DNA of 53,818 bases from an uncultured Verrucomicrobiota bacterium (GCA_903896505.1 CAITXU010000157.1:1-53818); one strand, 5' to 3'. Shown: positions 7,396 through 16,591, counted from the first letter of the stretch. Notes: a model not told the origin generated them from the sequence alone. Program-made: numbers and translations.

Positions 7396-9090
7396 CTAGA
7401 TGGACGGATTGGTTTCGGATGTCCCCCAGAACGTGCGCTCTACCCAGTTTCCGAAGGCCTCTTCTGCCAAGCGTTCGGCGGCAAATCGGGCGAACACGGG
7501 TCGCAATTCGTTGACGATCTCAGGGTCCTTGATGTTGTCCCGCCAGAGACGACTCAACCGCGTGCCTTCCGGACTTGCTCCGAGCCATATCTGGTAGCGT
7601 CCGGGAGCCTTGCCGACGAAGCCAATCTCAGAGCTGTAGGGGCGGGCACAACCGTTGGGGCAACCGGTCATGCGGACCTTGATGGCCTGGTTGGGCAGAC
7701 CGACCTCAGCGCAGAGGGATTCCAGCCGCCCCACCAAACTTGGGAGATAGCGTTCCGCCTCGGCCAGGGCCAAACCGCACGTGGGCAAGGCTGGGCATCC
7801 CAATGCCTCCGCTTGAATCGGGGACGCCTGTTCGGATGTCTTCACCCCAAATTCGCCCAGAATGGCTTCAATTCGAGGCCGGTCCTCAATGGAAACATTG
7901 GCCAGGTAGATATTCTGGTTGGCCGACAACCGAAACTCGACGGGGAATTGATTGGCGATGCGTCGGAGCGCTGATTTCAGCTTGCTCTGGTTGGAATCCT
8001 TGATGCGTCCCATTTCGACAAACAGGCCAAGGAACCAACGGCCATCCAACTGCTGCCGCCATCCCAGCTGATCGCCCGTTGTGGTGAATTGGAACGGACG
8101 GGCTGATTCCAGGACGAATCCGGCCCGATGCTCGATCTCGGTCCGGGCCCAGGCGGCACCGCGCTCCTCGATGACATACTTCAGGCGGGCATGCTTCCGG
8201 TCGGTGCGGTCACCAAAATCGCGATGCAGGGTCAAGACGGCCTTGGCCACCGGCACCAGTTGGTCCCGAGTGAGGAATCCGAGCACATCCCCGAGGCGGG
8301 CGTAGGTGGCCTCGTTGCCGTGGCTACGACCGAGCCCACCTCCGACCGTAAGATTGTAACCGACCACCTGGCCGTTCTCGACGATACCAATGAATCCGAG
8401 GTCATTGGTGAAAACATCCATGTCATTCACCGGGGGGAGGACAATGGCAGCCTTGAACTTGCGGGGCAGGTATTGTTTGCCGTAGAGCGGGTCAACAAAG
8501 TCGCGCTGGGCCGGGTCTTCCAAATTGAGCTGGACCCCATCAATCCAAATGGCGTGGTAGGCGCTGGTCTTGGGCAGCAAGGCTTCGGAGACCCGACGTG
8601 CGTCCTCGTAGACCTGCTCCCGAGCGAGGCTGTCCGAAGGTGTGGGCGAAGCCATGACGTTACGGTTCACGTCTCCACAGGCGGCGAGGGTGTCGACCAA
8701 TGCGTCGTTGATTCCCTTCATCAGGGGTCCCAGCTGGTCTTTGACGACTCCGTGAAACTGAATGCTTTGACGGGTGGTGATCCGCAACGTGTCATTGCCA
8801 CAGCGGGTGGCGAGATCATCAAACACACGCCATTGCGATGCCGTCAGAACGCCGCCGGGAATCCGCCCGCGAACCATCAACATGTGTTTCTTCCCCGTCT
8901 TCCGCAGGTCGCGATCGTCCTGTTGGTAGATGCCGTGGAACTTGAGGAACTGCTCGTCGTCCGCCGAGAAAACGGCCGCCTGAGCATCAGCCAGCGTGGC
9001 GGCAATCCCACCGGCCAGGGTTGGAACGGCCAGCTTGAGCTGCTCGTTGCGGGTGAGAGGTTTTGGCTCTGCCTCGGCGACATTCGTCAT
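7396..9090 (-). CDS. cysI: Assimilatory sulfite reductase hemoprotein subunit
   Basis: A 564-residue siroheme/[4Fe-4S] enzyme that reduces sulfite to sulfide with six electrons. RFHG-type landmarks near the N-terminus (KFHGIYQQDDRD), RITTRQSIQFHG, and the cluster ligands in GCPALPTCGLA and TGCPNGC near the C-terminus are all present. The length fits the NADPH-type CysI. No cysJ flavoprotein gene is nearby, so the electron donor may be encoded elsewhere or be ferredoxin. It is first in the cysI-cysH-cysD-cysN order. The 52-nt gap upstream holds a palindrome (9108-9120). Confidence 0.95.
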   Translation of the reverse strand: MTNVAEAEPKPLTRNEQLKLAVPTLAGGIAATLADAQAAVFSADDEQFLKFHGIYQQDDRDLRKTGKKHMLMVRGRIPGGVLTASQWRVFDDLATRCGNDTLRITTRQSIQFHGVVKDQLGPLMKGINDALVDTLAACGDVNRNVMASPTPSDSLAREQVYEDARRVSEALLPKTSAYHAIWIDGVQLNLEDPAQRDFVDPLYGKQYLPRKFKAAIVLPPVNDMDVFTNDLGFIGIVENGQVVGYNLTVGGGLGRSHGNEATYARLGDVLGFLTRDQLVPVAKAVLTLHRDFGDRTDRKHARLKYVIEERGAAWARTEIEHRAGFVLESARPFQFTTTGDQLGWRQQLDGRWFLGLFVEMGRIKDSNQSKLKSALRRIANQFPVEFRLSANQNIYLANVSIEDRPRIEAILGEFGVKTSEQASPIQAEALGCPALPTCGLALAEAERYLPSLVGRLESLCAEVGLPNQAIKVRMTGCPNGCARPYSSEIGFVGKAPGRYQIWLGASPEGTRLSRLWRDNIKDPEIVNELRPVFARFAAERLAEEAFGNWVERTFWGTSETNPSI

Positions 9091-9107
9091 AATGTTCAGT
9101 GAACTAC

Positions 9108-9120
9108 CTAAGTTACTTAG
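9108..9120. promoter_or_regulatory. Candidate operator: CTAAG-N3-CTTAG palindrome before cysI
   Basis: CTAAGTTACTTAG is a perfect 5+3+5 dyad lying 18-30 nt upstream of the cysI start in the gap after the isomerase gene. Its position fits an operator of the sulfate-assimilation genes. No regulator gene is nearby, and the site occurs once here, so the assignment is a guess. Confidence 0.3.
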
Positions 9121-9142
9121 TTTAAGATCGGGCGGACGGGCG

Positions 9143-10210
9143 TCAAACTTTGGACGGTGGGCGACCGGGTCCCTGGGGAGGAAGTTTCGGTGCGTCGGGG
9201 CTCAATTCCACCCCCGCTTCCCTCCGCAATCGCTCGGCATAAGCGGGCAGAGCCTTCAATGACTCCTGCTCCACCAGTGCCTCCCGGAGGGATTCTCGGA
9301 CCGCCTCCAGAGGCTCCACCCGCGGCGGGCTTTTCTCCAAGGATTTGATCAGGTAAAAACCGGTTGCCGTCACGACCACATCGCTCAACTTTCCGACCGG
9401 CAGACTGAAACAGGCGGATTCAAACTCCCAAGGGGTTTGTCCCCGAACAACGACGATTTCACCACCGTTGGCTCGGGTTTTGGTGTCCTCGCTGTTCTCC
9501 TTCACCAAGGTAGAAAAATCAGCGTTCGGTTTGCTCGCCAAAGTCTTGAGTTCCTTGATGAGCGACTCCTTTCGGGAATAGTCGTCCGGGGACACCTCTT
9601 CCCCTGTGACCGGATTTCGTGTTTGCAGGAAGAGTTGAGCGACTTTGACCGATTCCGGCACTTTCCAGTTTTCAGGATGGGCGGCATACGCCTTTTCAAT
9701 GGCTTCGGGCGAAATCTGAATCCCCTGTTTGACCTCGCGAGTGATCAGGGCATTGACCAGGGCCTCATCGTATTTCTCCTGGCTGAAGGAGTCCGGGGTA
9801 TAGCCCGCCCGCTTTAAACGCCGGGCATAGTCGGTTTCGGATGCGGCGTTGGTGTAAATCTTGTGGATGAACGCGTCGGCGTTGGTCCGGGCAATGGCTC
9901 TATCGATGTCCGTCGCCCTGGCACGGCAGATTTGAATGAGAATGAGTTGGTCGAGCAGGCGGCCTTCGAACTCTTCCCATTTATCCTCCTGAACGAGGCT
10001 GCCGGTGCTCATCAGTTCGGTTTGGACCCGCCGAACCATCTTGTCGAGGTCACCCCGGGTGACGGTCCACCCTTTGGCCCGGGCGAGAACATGGTTCGTG
10101 CCTCCGGTGGCCTCAGCCGCCTCAGCGGTTGGTGTCGCCAATCCAATGGAGAGCCAAAGCCATGCGATCCCAAGAATCCGGGGTACCCAATTGCGTCCGA
10201 CAGTCGTCAT
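9143..10210 (-). CDS. Exported parvulin-type peptidylprolyl isomerase (PpiC/SurA-like)
   Basis: A 355-residue protein with an N-terminal signal peptide (hydrophobic ILGIAWLWLSIGLATPTAEA, about 11-30), a helical SurA-like region, and a parvulin domain at about 190-310 (KVAQLFLQTRNP...DFSTLVKENSED...GEIVVVRG...GFYLIKSLEK). It probably helps outer-membrane or periplasmic proteins fold by isomerising prolyl bonds. The ATG at 10210 gives the signal peptide; the frame stays open upstream to 10780, antisense to mnmE, and that extension was dropped. It shares strand with cysI, 52 nt downstream, so some read-through into the sulfur genes is possible. Confidence 0.88.
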   Translation of the reverse strand: MTTVGRNWVPRILGIAWLWLSIGLATPTAEAAEATGGTNHVLARAKGWTVTRGDLDKMVRRVQTELMSTGSLVQEDKWEEFEGRLLDQLILIQICRARATDIDRAIARTNADAFIHKIYTNAASETDYARRLKRAGYTPDSFSQEKYDEALVNALITREVKQGIQISPEAIEKAYAAHPENWKVPESVKVAQLFLQTRNPVTGEEVSPDDYSRKESLIKELKTLASKPNADFSTLVKENSEDTKTRANGGEIVVVRGQTPWEFESACFSLPVGKLSDVVVTATGFYLIKSLEKSPPRVEPLEAVRESLREALVEQESLKALPAYAERLRREAGVELSPDAPKLPPQGPGRPPSKV

Positions 10211-10294
10211 GCAGGGTTGAACGATAGTAGGACCGCCGGGTGGGGCGCAATGGGATCGCTTGGTGTCGACCGGATCAACTGCTATTTTCGATTC

Positions 10295-10549
10295 GTGACT
10301 TCGAACGAACAGGCAGTCCTGAAGACTCTGGTGGAACTGGAGACCCGGGTGGCTCAACTGGCCGCGCACAAGAGCGGTCCGAGCCTGCTGCCGCTGTTTG
10401 ACCAACTGCGGCAGTTGACCCACGACATGCCACCTTCCACGGACCCGACCCTGTTGCACTACCTTCACAAGCAAAGCTGGCAAAAGGCGCGACTCTGGCT
10501 CGAAGGGCGCGAGGCGGAAAACGTCACGGGTAGTTGCGGCCACGTGTGA
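10295..10549 (+). CDS. Small conserved-looking protein coupled to mnmE
   Basis: An 84-residue cytoplasmic helical protein starting at GTG 10295 (VTSNEQAVLKTLVELETRV). It has no domain I recognise. It is predicted mostly alpha-helical with a Trp/Arg-rich end (KQSWQKARLWLEGRE). Its TGA stop (10547-10549) overlaps the mnmE GTG start (10546-10548) in the GTGA arrangement, which implies translational coupling and supports the reality of both the ORF and the mnmE start. The frame extends far upstream antisense to the isomerase gene; that part is ignored. Confidence 0.65.
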   Translation: MTSNEQAVLKTLVELETRVAQLAAHKSGPSLLPLFDQLRQLTHDMPPSTDPTLLHYLHKQSWQKARLWLEGREAENVTGSCGHV

Positions 10550-11913
10550 GCCACTCCCTTTCGGACACCATCGCCGCGATTGCCACACCTCCAGGTGAGG
10601 GAGCGCTCGCCGTAGTGCGCATTTCTGGAAAACGGGCGCTGGCGGTGGCCGACGCCGTCTTTCGGTCGCCGTCGGGTCTGAAGCCATCGTCCGCGACTTC
10701 GCATACGGTTCATTACGGCCACGTTCACCGCGATGGCCAGGTGATTGATGAAGTACTGCTGACCGTTTTTCGAGCTCCACGGAGCTTCACCACTGAGGAC
10801 ACGGTCGAGATTTCCGGGCATGGCGGTTCGCTCGTATCGGGGCTGTTGCTGGGTGCAGTGTTGGCAGCGGGGGCGCGCGCGGCCGAGCCCGGCGAATTCA
10901 CCCAGCGGGCCTTCCTTCATGGTCGAATCGACCTCACTCAGGCCGAGGCGGTTGTTGATTTGATCCATGCCCGGACCGAGCTGGCCTTGGAATCAGCCCA
11001 TCGTCAATTGGCGGGTCGGCTGTCGGATTCCATCCGGGCGGTCCAACGACTCCTGTTGCAGAACCTTGCCCATATCGAAGCCCATCTGGATTTTCCCGAG
11101 GAGGACATAACCCCCCATTCGCAGGCTGAACTCATCTCCCGGCTTGGAACCGGTGGCGATCTGCTCGCGGAATTGTTGCGAACCGCCCGGGAAGGACGGG
11201 TGCTGCGGGAAGGGCTTCGCACCGCCATTCTGGGACGTCCCAATGCGGGGAAGTCATCGCTGATGAACCGCCTTTTGGGACACGACCGAACCATCGTTTC
11301 ACCCATCCCGGGGACCACTCGGGACACAGTTGAAGAGACCGCCAATCTGGGCGGAGTGCCAGTGACCTTGATTGACACGGCTGGGCTCCGGGCTACGGAC
11401 GATCCGGTGGAAGCAGAAGGTGTTCGGCGCAGTGAAAGCGCAGCCCGGGAAGCGGACCTTATCCTGCACGTGATCGATGGCTCGGAGCCTCTCACCGCGG
11501 ACGACGCCGTCCAACTGGAAAGACTGCGGAATCGTCCCCACCTCACGTTGTTGAACAAAGGAGACCGACCGGTATTGGCTCAGCTTCCGGAAGGGCTGGA
11601 ATTCATTCGGATATCGAGTCTCACCGGCGACGGCATGGATGATCTCAAAGCGGCGGTGCGCCGGTTTGTCGGATCGGGTCAGCAGCAATGGAGTCCGTCA
11701 GCCGTCGCCATCAGTGCCCGCCACGCGGACGCCCTGCGCCGGACATTGGAGAACGCGCAGCGAGCCGGGGTGGCGCTTCAGGAAAATGCGGGATTGGAGC
11801 TGGCCGCCTTTGAACTCCGGACAGCGTTGAGCGCGATTGGAGAAATTGTGGGGGAAACCACCACGGACGATCTGTTGGATTCCATCTTCAGCCAGTTTTG
11901 CCTAGGGAAGTAA
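10546..11913 (+). CDS. mnmE: tRNA modification GTPase MnmE
   Basis: A 455-residue GTPase that, with MnmG, installs the cmnm5 group on wobble uridine 34 of certain tRNAs. It has the N-terminal tetrahydrofolate-binding domain (SDTIAAIATPPGEGALAVVR), helical domains, and an inserted G domain with GRPNAGKSS, the DTAGLR motif and LLNKGD. It ends in the invariant FCLGK, whose cysteine is functionally important. The GTG at 10546 is chosen for its overlap with the upstream stop; an in-frame TTG at 10534 is less likely. Confidence 0.97.
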   Translation: MSHSLSDTIAAIATPPGEGALAVVRISGKRALAVADAVFRSPSGLKPSSATSHTVHYGHVHRDGQVIDEVLLTVFRAPRSFTTEDTVEISGHGGSLVSGLLLGAVLAAGARAAEPGEFTQRAFLHGRIDLTQAEAVVDLIHARTELALESAHRQLAGRLSDSIRAVQRLLLQNLAHIEAHLDFPEEDITPHSQAELISRLGTGGDLLAELLRTAREGRVLREGLRTAILGRPNAGKSSLMNRLLGHDRTIVSPIPGTTRDTVEETANLGGVPVTLIDTAGLRATDDPVEAEGVRRSESAAREADLILHVIDGSEPLTADDAVQLERLRNRPHLTLLNKGDRPVLAQLPEGLEFIRISSLTGDGMDDLKAAVRRFVGSGQQQWSPSAVAISARHADALRRTLENAQRAGVALQENAGLELAAFELRTALSAIGEIVGETTTDDLLDSIFSQFCLGK

Positions 11914-12706
11914 GCGGACCGGGACTCACAATTCTACGTTGGGACACAATTCTGGCCATGCGTCATTCACTAATTAACAGAAAGCCGGATGTGATAGTGC
12001 ATTTCTGTAACATCATCGGATCCACAGATAGACAAAATGAGGCGGGCGATTTTACGGAGCCGTCGATTCTATGATGTCGGCGAGACGCTCGCCAGAATTG
12101 GAGCCTCTCAACGGCAAGATCGAGGTTCACCGAAACGTGCTCAACTGATTAATGCTAGCACTATGAGACTAATTACTGCTTTTTGCCTTTCCATCTTCTT
12201 CTTTGACTTAACCCTTAATAAATTGCGGAATCTCGCGAATATTTGTTAGGTTATTAAGTCCTTTGCTCGCATTGATGACGGCTCTATTTGATTCCTTGGG
12301 AATTGCAGGATCATGATTCACCTGGTTAAGCCCTTCAACCCTTGCATCAAGACTCTGAAGATTCTCGATAACTTCGCGAAATCGGCTATGAATATCAACC
12401 ATCTGACTTGCTGCTATTTCTTTTTTGTGTAGTATGTTCATAATTCCATCTTATTGCACAACGAACTCGAAGTCAATATCCATTAAATGCAATGCACAAT
12501 GTGTCTCGTCGTCGATGATGTACATCGAGCGACCACAAAGCAATGCTTGAGCGAACCTCTTAATGAACCGCGGCGGTTCAGATCGCCGCCCAATGTCGCC
12601 CTTATTCAATCGGTGCGATTCCTTCTGCCACCGGGCGAGACGCCCGGGCTCCCGGATTGGAGGGGCCGTGCTCATCCCAAGACTCAAAATCCGAACCTCC
12701 AAGCGC
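11914..12706. other. Gene-poor, AT-richer stretch with REP-like hairpins
   Basis: About 790 bp between mnmE and the propeller gene. Two short dyads share a GAGACG-like loop: GGCGAG-ACG-CTCGCC (12079-12093) and CCGGGCG-AGA-CGCCCGG (12631-12647). Base composition in 11930-12530 is clearly more AT-rich than the neighbours, which suggests imported or decayed DNA. A leftward ORF at 12451-12720 ends in MYIIDDETHCALHLMDIDFE, but its first half runs through the hairpin repeat, so it is probably not an intact gene. One small ORF (12208-12441) is listed separately. Confidence 0.55.
12208..12441 (-). CDS. Small hypothetical protein in AT-rich region
   Basis: A 77-residue ORF starting MNILHKKEIAASQ, polar and probably helical (FREVIENLQSLDARVEGLNQ), with no recognised domain, signal or membrane segment. 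A GGA lies 4 nt before the ATG. Codon use is AT-rich, unlike neighbouring genes, which may mean recent transfer or chance. It could be the second gene of a decayed pair with the ORF ending at 12451. Confidence 0.3.
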   Translation of the reverse strand: MNILHKKEIAASQMVDIHSRFREVIENLQSLDARVEGLNQVNHDPAIPKESNRAVINASKGLNNLTNIREIPQFIKG

Positions 12707-14563
12707 TCACGGAGTGCCATTCACCGCCCGATAGAAGCGCTGACTTCCCTTCCCTGCCCCGGGATCAGAGATGGTTTGAGGGTAGCCATTGAGGGTCAGG
12801 GTGGTGAGTGTCTTCCACCCGCCTCCTGTGGCGTCCAGGTTCGAGGAATATTGAACCGTGCAGTCGATGCCGGTCCTTCCCCGTACGGTGATCTCCTGAG
12901 GAAGGCTGAACGAAATAGAGGGCGGCGGGAACACTCCAAATACGGCGACACCGCTGCCGGTTCCGACGTAGACCTTGCCGTTCGAAATAATCGGGGTCGA
13001 AAACTTCATTGCGAGTCCTGTCAGATCGCGATCACCCGCCTGGGTGTTGTCGTACAATTCGTGGGTGATGTCCTTGGCATCGTAGGCCCGAAGAATGGCG
13101 GGCCACCCATTCCGGAAACCGCTGGCCTGGACGATCCAAAGAATGGCGTTGGTCATGCCATTGGCGGAGAGGCAGGGCGAGCCGCCGGGTGAGCCCAAAC
13201 CTTCCACGGTCTGGGATGTCGGTGCGGGCGATAGAGTGGCATCGGCCACCGAGTAGCAATAGAGGTAGCTGGAGATGAGGTTGATATAGAACCGGTGATT
13301 GAAATAGAGCGAATCAACGCAACTGGGTATTCCCGTCGATACCGCTTGGACGATTTGGTCATTACTCGTGGGCGAATTGTGGCCCATGTTGTCCCGGTCA
13401 ACGACATAGATGATACCGTCTTTGCCAGCCCCAACGACCAAATGCGGGTGTTGAGGGCTCCCTGCTTCTTCTGGAAGGAGTATGGGGCCACCTGAGCCCA
13501 AATCCCCGTCAATTGACGCCAGAAGCGCCTGGTCCGACGGAGAAAAGTAATCTTGAACCTGCAGGCCGATGCCCGTGGGGGTTGAGCCTTGGGTGGGCGC
13601 AAGTTTGACGAAACTGTCGCCAAAATTCGACTGGCCATCAAAGGACCCGTTGCCGGTAATGAGGTAGATGTTTCCAGCGGGGTCGGCAGCAGGCCCTGCT
13701 CCGGCCATCCAAATCCCGCCGGCGACCCCGTTCGGCGTGTCATTAAAGACGGAGACTTGCTGAAGCGTTTTAGCGTCATAGCCCAGGAGCCAGCCATGGT
13801 ACACCCCAAAGTCACCCAGCGAAGAGAAGGCGATGTAAACAACCCCATTTACTAGGAGGAGGCCGCTGCGCTGGAATTGATAGAAATCGTCGAACTCGAT
13901 GACGCTTCCATTGGAGCTGCCTCCGGTCCCCGGGACCCTGGCGGAGATTTTCACCGGGCCACCGAATTTCTGAGCGCCAGTGGCCACGTCCAGGGCGCAT
14001 AACAGGTGGTAGTAAGTGGGATTGGTTCCGCTGGTATCCTTGACGTGGGCGACCAGATAGAGCGTGCCTGATTGAGGGTCGATCACGGGTGTTCCGGTGA
14101 TTCCCAATCGGGCTAACGAACCGTCGCTGGTTCCGTAATCAAAGAGCGGAACAGCCGACGTGCCGGTGGCCGCGTCGGTCAGGTGGACGGTCCAGAGGGG
14201 TTCCGTTGCGACTCCAATGTCGGAGTCGGCATCGAAGGCGTAGACGCTGTCGTTCTCGGTGACTGCATACACCACGTTGTGGACCCCTTTTCCCGGAATG
14301 GACACTCCGGCGAGATATAGAGGTTGAGCGTAGAGGAAGTCGTCGGTGGGAAGGTTAAAGAGAAGCCCGAACGTGCCGGAGTTGACGAGGGCGGGAGTCA
14401 GGAAGGTTTCGTTGGTGTTCAGACCTGACCGCGCCGTGTCGTAATGCCAGGTGAGGACGTTGACGGGAGTGGGGGAACCTGCCTTCTCGGAGGCCGAACC
14501 CACAAATAGAAGGGCGGACGAAGACGCGAGGACGGTGAAAGAAAGAAGGAGGCGATGGATCAT
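12707..14563 (-). CDS. Secreted PQQ-like beta-propeller protein
   Basis: A 618-residue exported protein. The signal peptide (MIHRLLLSFTVLASSSALLF) is followed by repeated beta-strand blades of the quinoprotein-alcohol-dehydrogenase-like propeller, e.g. VVYAVTENDSVYAFDADS, GTLYLVAHV, GNIYLITGNGSFDG and GKVYVGTGSGVAVFG. The last 80 residues (YSSNLDATGGGWKTLTTL...RFYRAVNGTP) resemble a C-terminal beta module common on verrucomicrobial secreted proteins. No PQQ-binding or heme motif was recognised, so enzyme activity is uncertain; it may be structural or bind polysaccharide. It stands alone. Confidence 0.75.
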   Translation of the reverse strand: MIHRLLLSFTVLASSSALLFVGSASEKAGSPTPVNVLTWHYDTARSGLNTNETFLTPALVNSGTFGLLFNLPTDDFLYAQPLYLAGVSIPGKGVHNVVYAVTENDSVYAFDADSDIGVATEPLWTVHLTDAATGTSAVPLFDYGTSDGSLARLGITGTPVIDPQSGTLYLVAHVKDTSGTNPTYYHLLCALDVATGAQKFGGPVKISARVPGTGGSSNGSVIEFDDFYQFQRSGLLLVNGVVYIAFSSLGDFGVYHGWLLGYDAKTLQQVSVFNDTPNGVAGGIWMAGAGPAADPAGNIYLITGNGSFDGQSNFGDSFVKLAPTQGSTPTGIGLQVQDYFSPSDQALLASIDGDLGSGGPILLPEEAGSPQHPHLVVGAGKDGIIYVVDRDNMGHNSPTSNDQIVQAVSTGIPSCVDSLYFNHRFYINLISSYLYCYSVADATLSPAPTSQTVEGLGSPGGSPCLSANGMTNAILWIVQASGFRNGWPAILRAYDAKDITHELYDNTQAGDRDLTGLAMKFSTPIISNGKVYVGTGSGVAVFGVFPPPSISFSLPQEITVRGRTGIDCTVQYSSNLDATGGGWKTLTTLTLNGYPQTISDPGAGKGSQRFYRAVNGTP

Positions 14564-15076
14564 GGCGTTGAAACAATCACCCCCCTTCAGACGCTGCCCA
14601 ACGATCCAGGGTAACGCGCTTAGCGAAGATGGGGATGCTCTACAGGGTTAGATTATGGCGATTGAAGTGGAATCGTTTGGACCGTCGAAACCGACGATCC
14701 ACGACAACGCAGAACACGAGTTCTGCGGGAAATGAATTTGTTCGTCGACACCTCCATTAACCCAAGGCAGCAATTTCCGCGCCGAACTGGCAACGAATGG
14801 TGTGCGCGGTGGGCTCAACGCCTCCGCAGTGACCTCTGCTTGGCTTCCAGACGCGCTGGCTTCGGTCGAAAGTGCCATTATCCGGTCATTGGAGTGGTCA
14901 GGGGGGCACCTTGATGGCCATGCGGTGCAGCCGTGCTAGGCGTTCAAGGACTGGGCATGTGGAAAGGAACTGATCATGGACCGACCACAATTTAACTGAT
15001 TTCTTGACACAAATAGTTTTCTTGACGCGCCTAGAAAGCGGGCACAAGTTGCGTGCGTTAAGTCGACTCTACTGCG
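14564..15076. other. Intergenic region with a hairpin and an 8-bp direct repeat
   Basis: About 510 bp without a convincing gene. CGCAGAAC-ACGA-GTTCTGCG (14708-14727) is a perfect 8-bp hairpin of REP type. TTCTTGAC occurs twice, at 15001-15008 and 15019-15026, with starts 18 bp apart, just upstream of the toxin-antitoxin pair. This could be its operator or -35 region, but no good -10 was found. Confidence 0.45.
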
Positions 15077-15319
15077 ATGAAAAGGAAAATTGGGACAGTC
15101 GTTGAAGACACTCTTTACAACCAAGTAAAGGTGCTCGCCATTCAGGAGCGGCTGAGAATTTCTGACGTGGTTCAAATCGCTCTGAACGATTATGTTGAGA
15201 AGTCCAAGCGAAAGAATCCGTTCGGGTCTGGGCTTTGCCGTTTCCTTGCAGCGCCCTCTTTCAACCTGACCGATGAACAATTCTGTGAATCCCTGGACCT
15301 CGACCCCTATGAGCAGTGA
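15077..15319 (+). CDS. Antitoxin of a VapBC-type pair
   Basis: An 80-residue protein. Its first 45 residues (KRKIGTVVEDTLYNQVKVLA, then a helix ISDVVQIALNDYVEK) look like a ribbon-helix-helix DNA-binding domain, and the C-terminal part would wrap the toxin. It should neutralise the downstream PIN-domain nuclease and repress its own promoter, perhaps through the direct repeat at 15001-15026. Its stop overlaps the toxin start as GTGA. Assignment relies on gene order, since antitoxins diverge quickly. Confidence 0.75.
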   Translation: MKRKIGTVVEDTLYNQVKVLAIQERLRISDVVQIALNDYVEKSKRKNPFGSGLCRFLAAPSFNLTDEQFCESLDLDPYEQ

Positions 15320-15828
15320 AACTGCGTGAGTTACCGGACGGAAGCACGATTCTTGTGGACACCAACGTGCTGCTCTACGCCCGGAACAGCCGTTCAAGTC
15401 AATGTCGCGAGTTGTTGGTGCGCTGTGAGCATGGGGTCGTCACGGGCGTTATCACTCTAACCATCGTTGCCGAGTTCAATCATCGCTGCATGATTCAAGA
15501 AGCTCGGGCCAAGGGGTTGGCCGTCTCCAATCCTGCACGAGCTCTGTCCGAGCGTCCTGAACTGGTACGCCGACTGAGTGTTTACTCGGAGAGCGTTCGT
15601 GATTTGCTGGATTGTGCGCTCGTCGTTGCTGAACCGACCCCCCAAGACTTTCATGTCGCTCTCGAACTGCAAAGGCAACACGGACTCCTGACGAACGATT
15701 CACTCAATCTCGCCATCGCACGGCGGCACGGCATCAAGGACATCGCCACTGCCGACAACGGTTTTGACAGAGTTCCCCGCCTGAACGTCTACAAACCGGA
15801 GGACATTCCCCTCGCAGACCCAGTATAA
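15316..15828 (+). CDS. PIN-domain ribonuclease toxin (VapC-like)
   Basis: A 170-residue PIN-domain protein. Acidic metal-site residues are visible in LVDTNVLLYA (N-terminal Asp), IVAEFNHR (Glu), LLTNDSLNLAIA (Asp) and IATADNGFDRV (Asp). This is the standard order for VapC toxins, which cut RNA, often tRNA or 23S rRNA. It starts with GTG at 15316, overlapping the antitoxin stop, so the two are translationally coupled. It lies among gene remnants, a typical accessory position. Confidence 0.88.
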   Translation: MKLRELPDGSTILVDTNVLLYARNSRSSQCRELLVRCEHGVVTGVITLTIVAEFNHRCMIQEARAKGLAVSNPARALSERPELVRRLSVYSESVRDLLDCALVVAEPTPQDFHVALELQRQHGLLTNDSLNLAIARRHGIKDIATADNGFDRVPRLNVYKPEDIPLADPV

Positions 15829-15963
15829 GCGAAACTACAGCGGGGGGTGAAGCTGGGGCATCAAATAAAGCCCGTGAGTCGATCCGACTTTGGAGCGTGG
15901 CCGGCGAGAAACCGAGGAGCGCCCGACCCGTGGGGTCCAACCTTGGGCTGGCTTCCGCCTGTC

Positions 15964-16591
15964 TCAACGGTCCCGGCGTTCCAACAGGAAGACCCAGTCC
16001 TCCGTGTCTTTCACCCGGGGCGAGGTCCACGACGAACCGCCAGGGGCATCCGCGAGTTTCACAGACGCGCCGGTTCGGGGGTTGAACAGTTCGACCCGAT
16101 AATGACCTGGAGACAGTTGTACGGTGGCGGTGCCGCCTTGCCGCAGATACAGGACGTAGCGTTGCCCCGGCTCGGCCAGGCATAGCGCCGGGGCAATGGG
16201 ACTGCCGCCTTCGATCACGGGCAATGCCAGACTCTCGCCGTTCACAAGCTCGGGATGCGGTTCGAGCTTCCACCAGGAAAAGCGCTCGAAGAACCCTCGC
16301 ATTCGCGCGTAGCCAACGAGCATGGTCATTTCGGAATTGCCGCGACCAGTAATCCAACCGCCCTGGCCGGCGATGTTGGCTCGTTCGCCGGTGGTCTGAT
16401 AGGCACCGGCCATGGTCATTTCCCAGGCGAGCTTGCGTCGATTGCGTGAAGGTATCAGCCCGAGCCAACCCGGCGAGTGCCATCGCCATCGAGAGGAAGA
16501 GTCGGCGGCACCATTGCGGTGAAGAGCTGTTCAGGATAAAAAAACGGCCATGGCTGACGGTCGGATGTTCCGGTTCAGCGACTTGTTTCAT
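15964..16591 (-). pseudogene. Remnant of a secreted glycosidase-like protein (collagen-binding-type C-terminus)
   Basis: Two parts in different frames. The 5' part (from ATG 16591) ends in a signal peptide, LFLSMAMALAGLARA, then goes out of frame. The 3' part (codons up to the stop at 15964) contains RRKLAWEMTMAGAYQTTGE, FFERFSWWKLEPHPELVNG and a beta module with YVLYLRQGGTATVQL and RVELFNPRTG. That is the end of DUF4038/apiosidase-like secreted proteins with their putative collagen-binding domain. The catalytic barrel is missing, so an internal deletion plus frameshift near 16420-16445 is inferred. The 5' end overlaps the last codons of the next gene. Confidence 0.6.

Noticed and set aside
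8128-9102. 324-residue rightward ORF
   Set aside because: It is the antisense shadow of cysI, which has full family landmarks.
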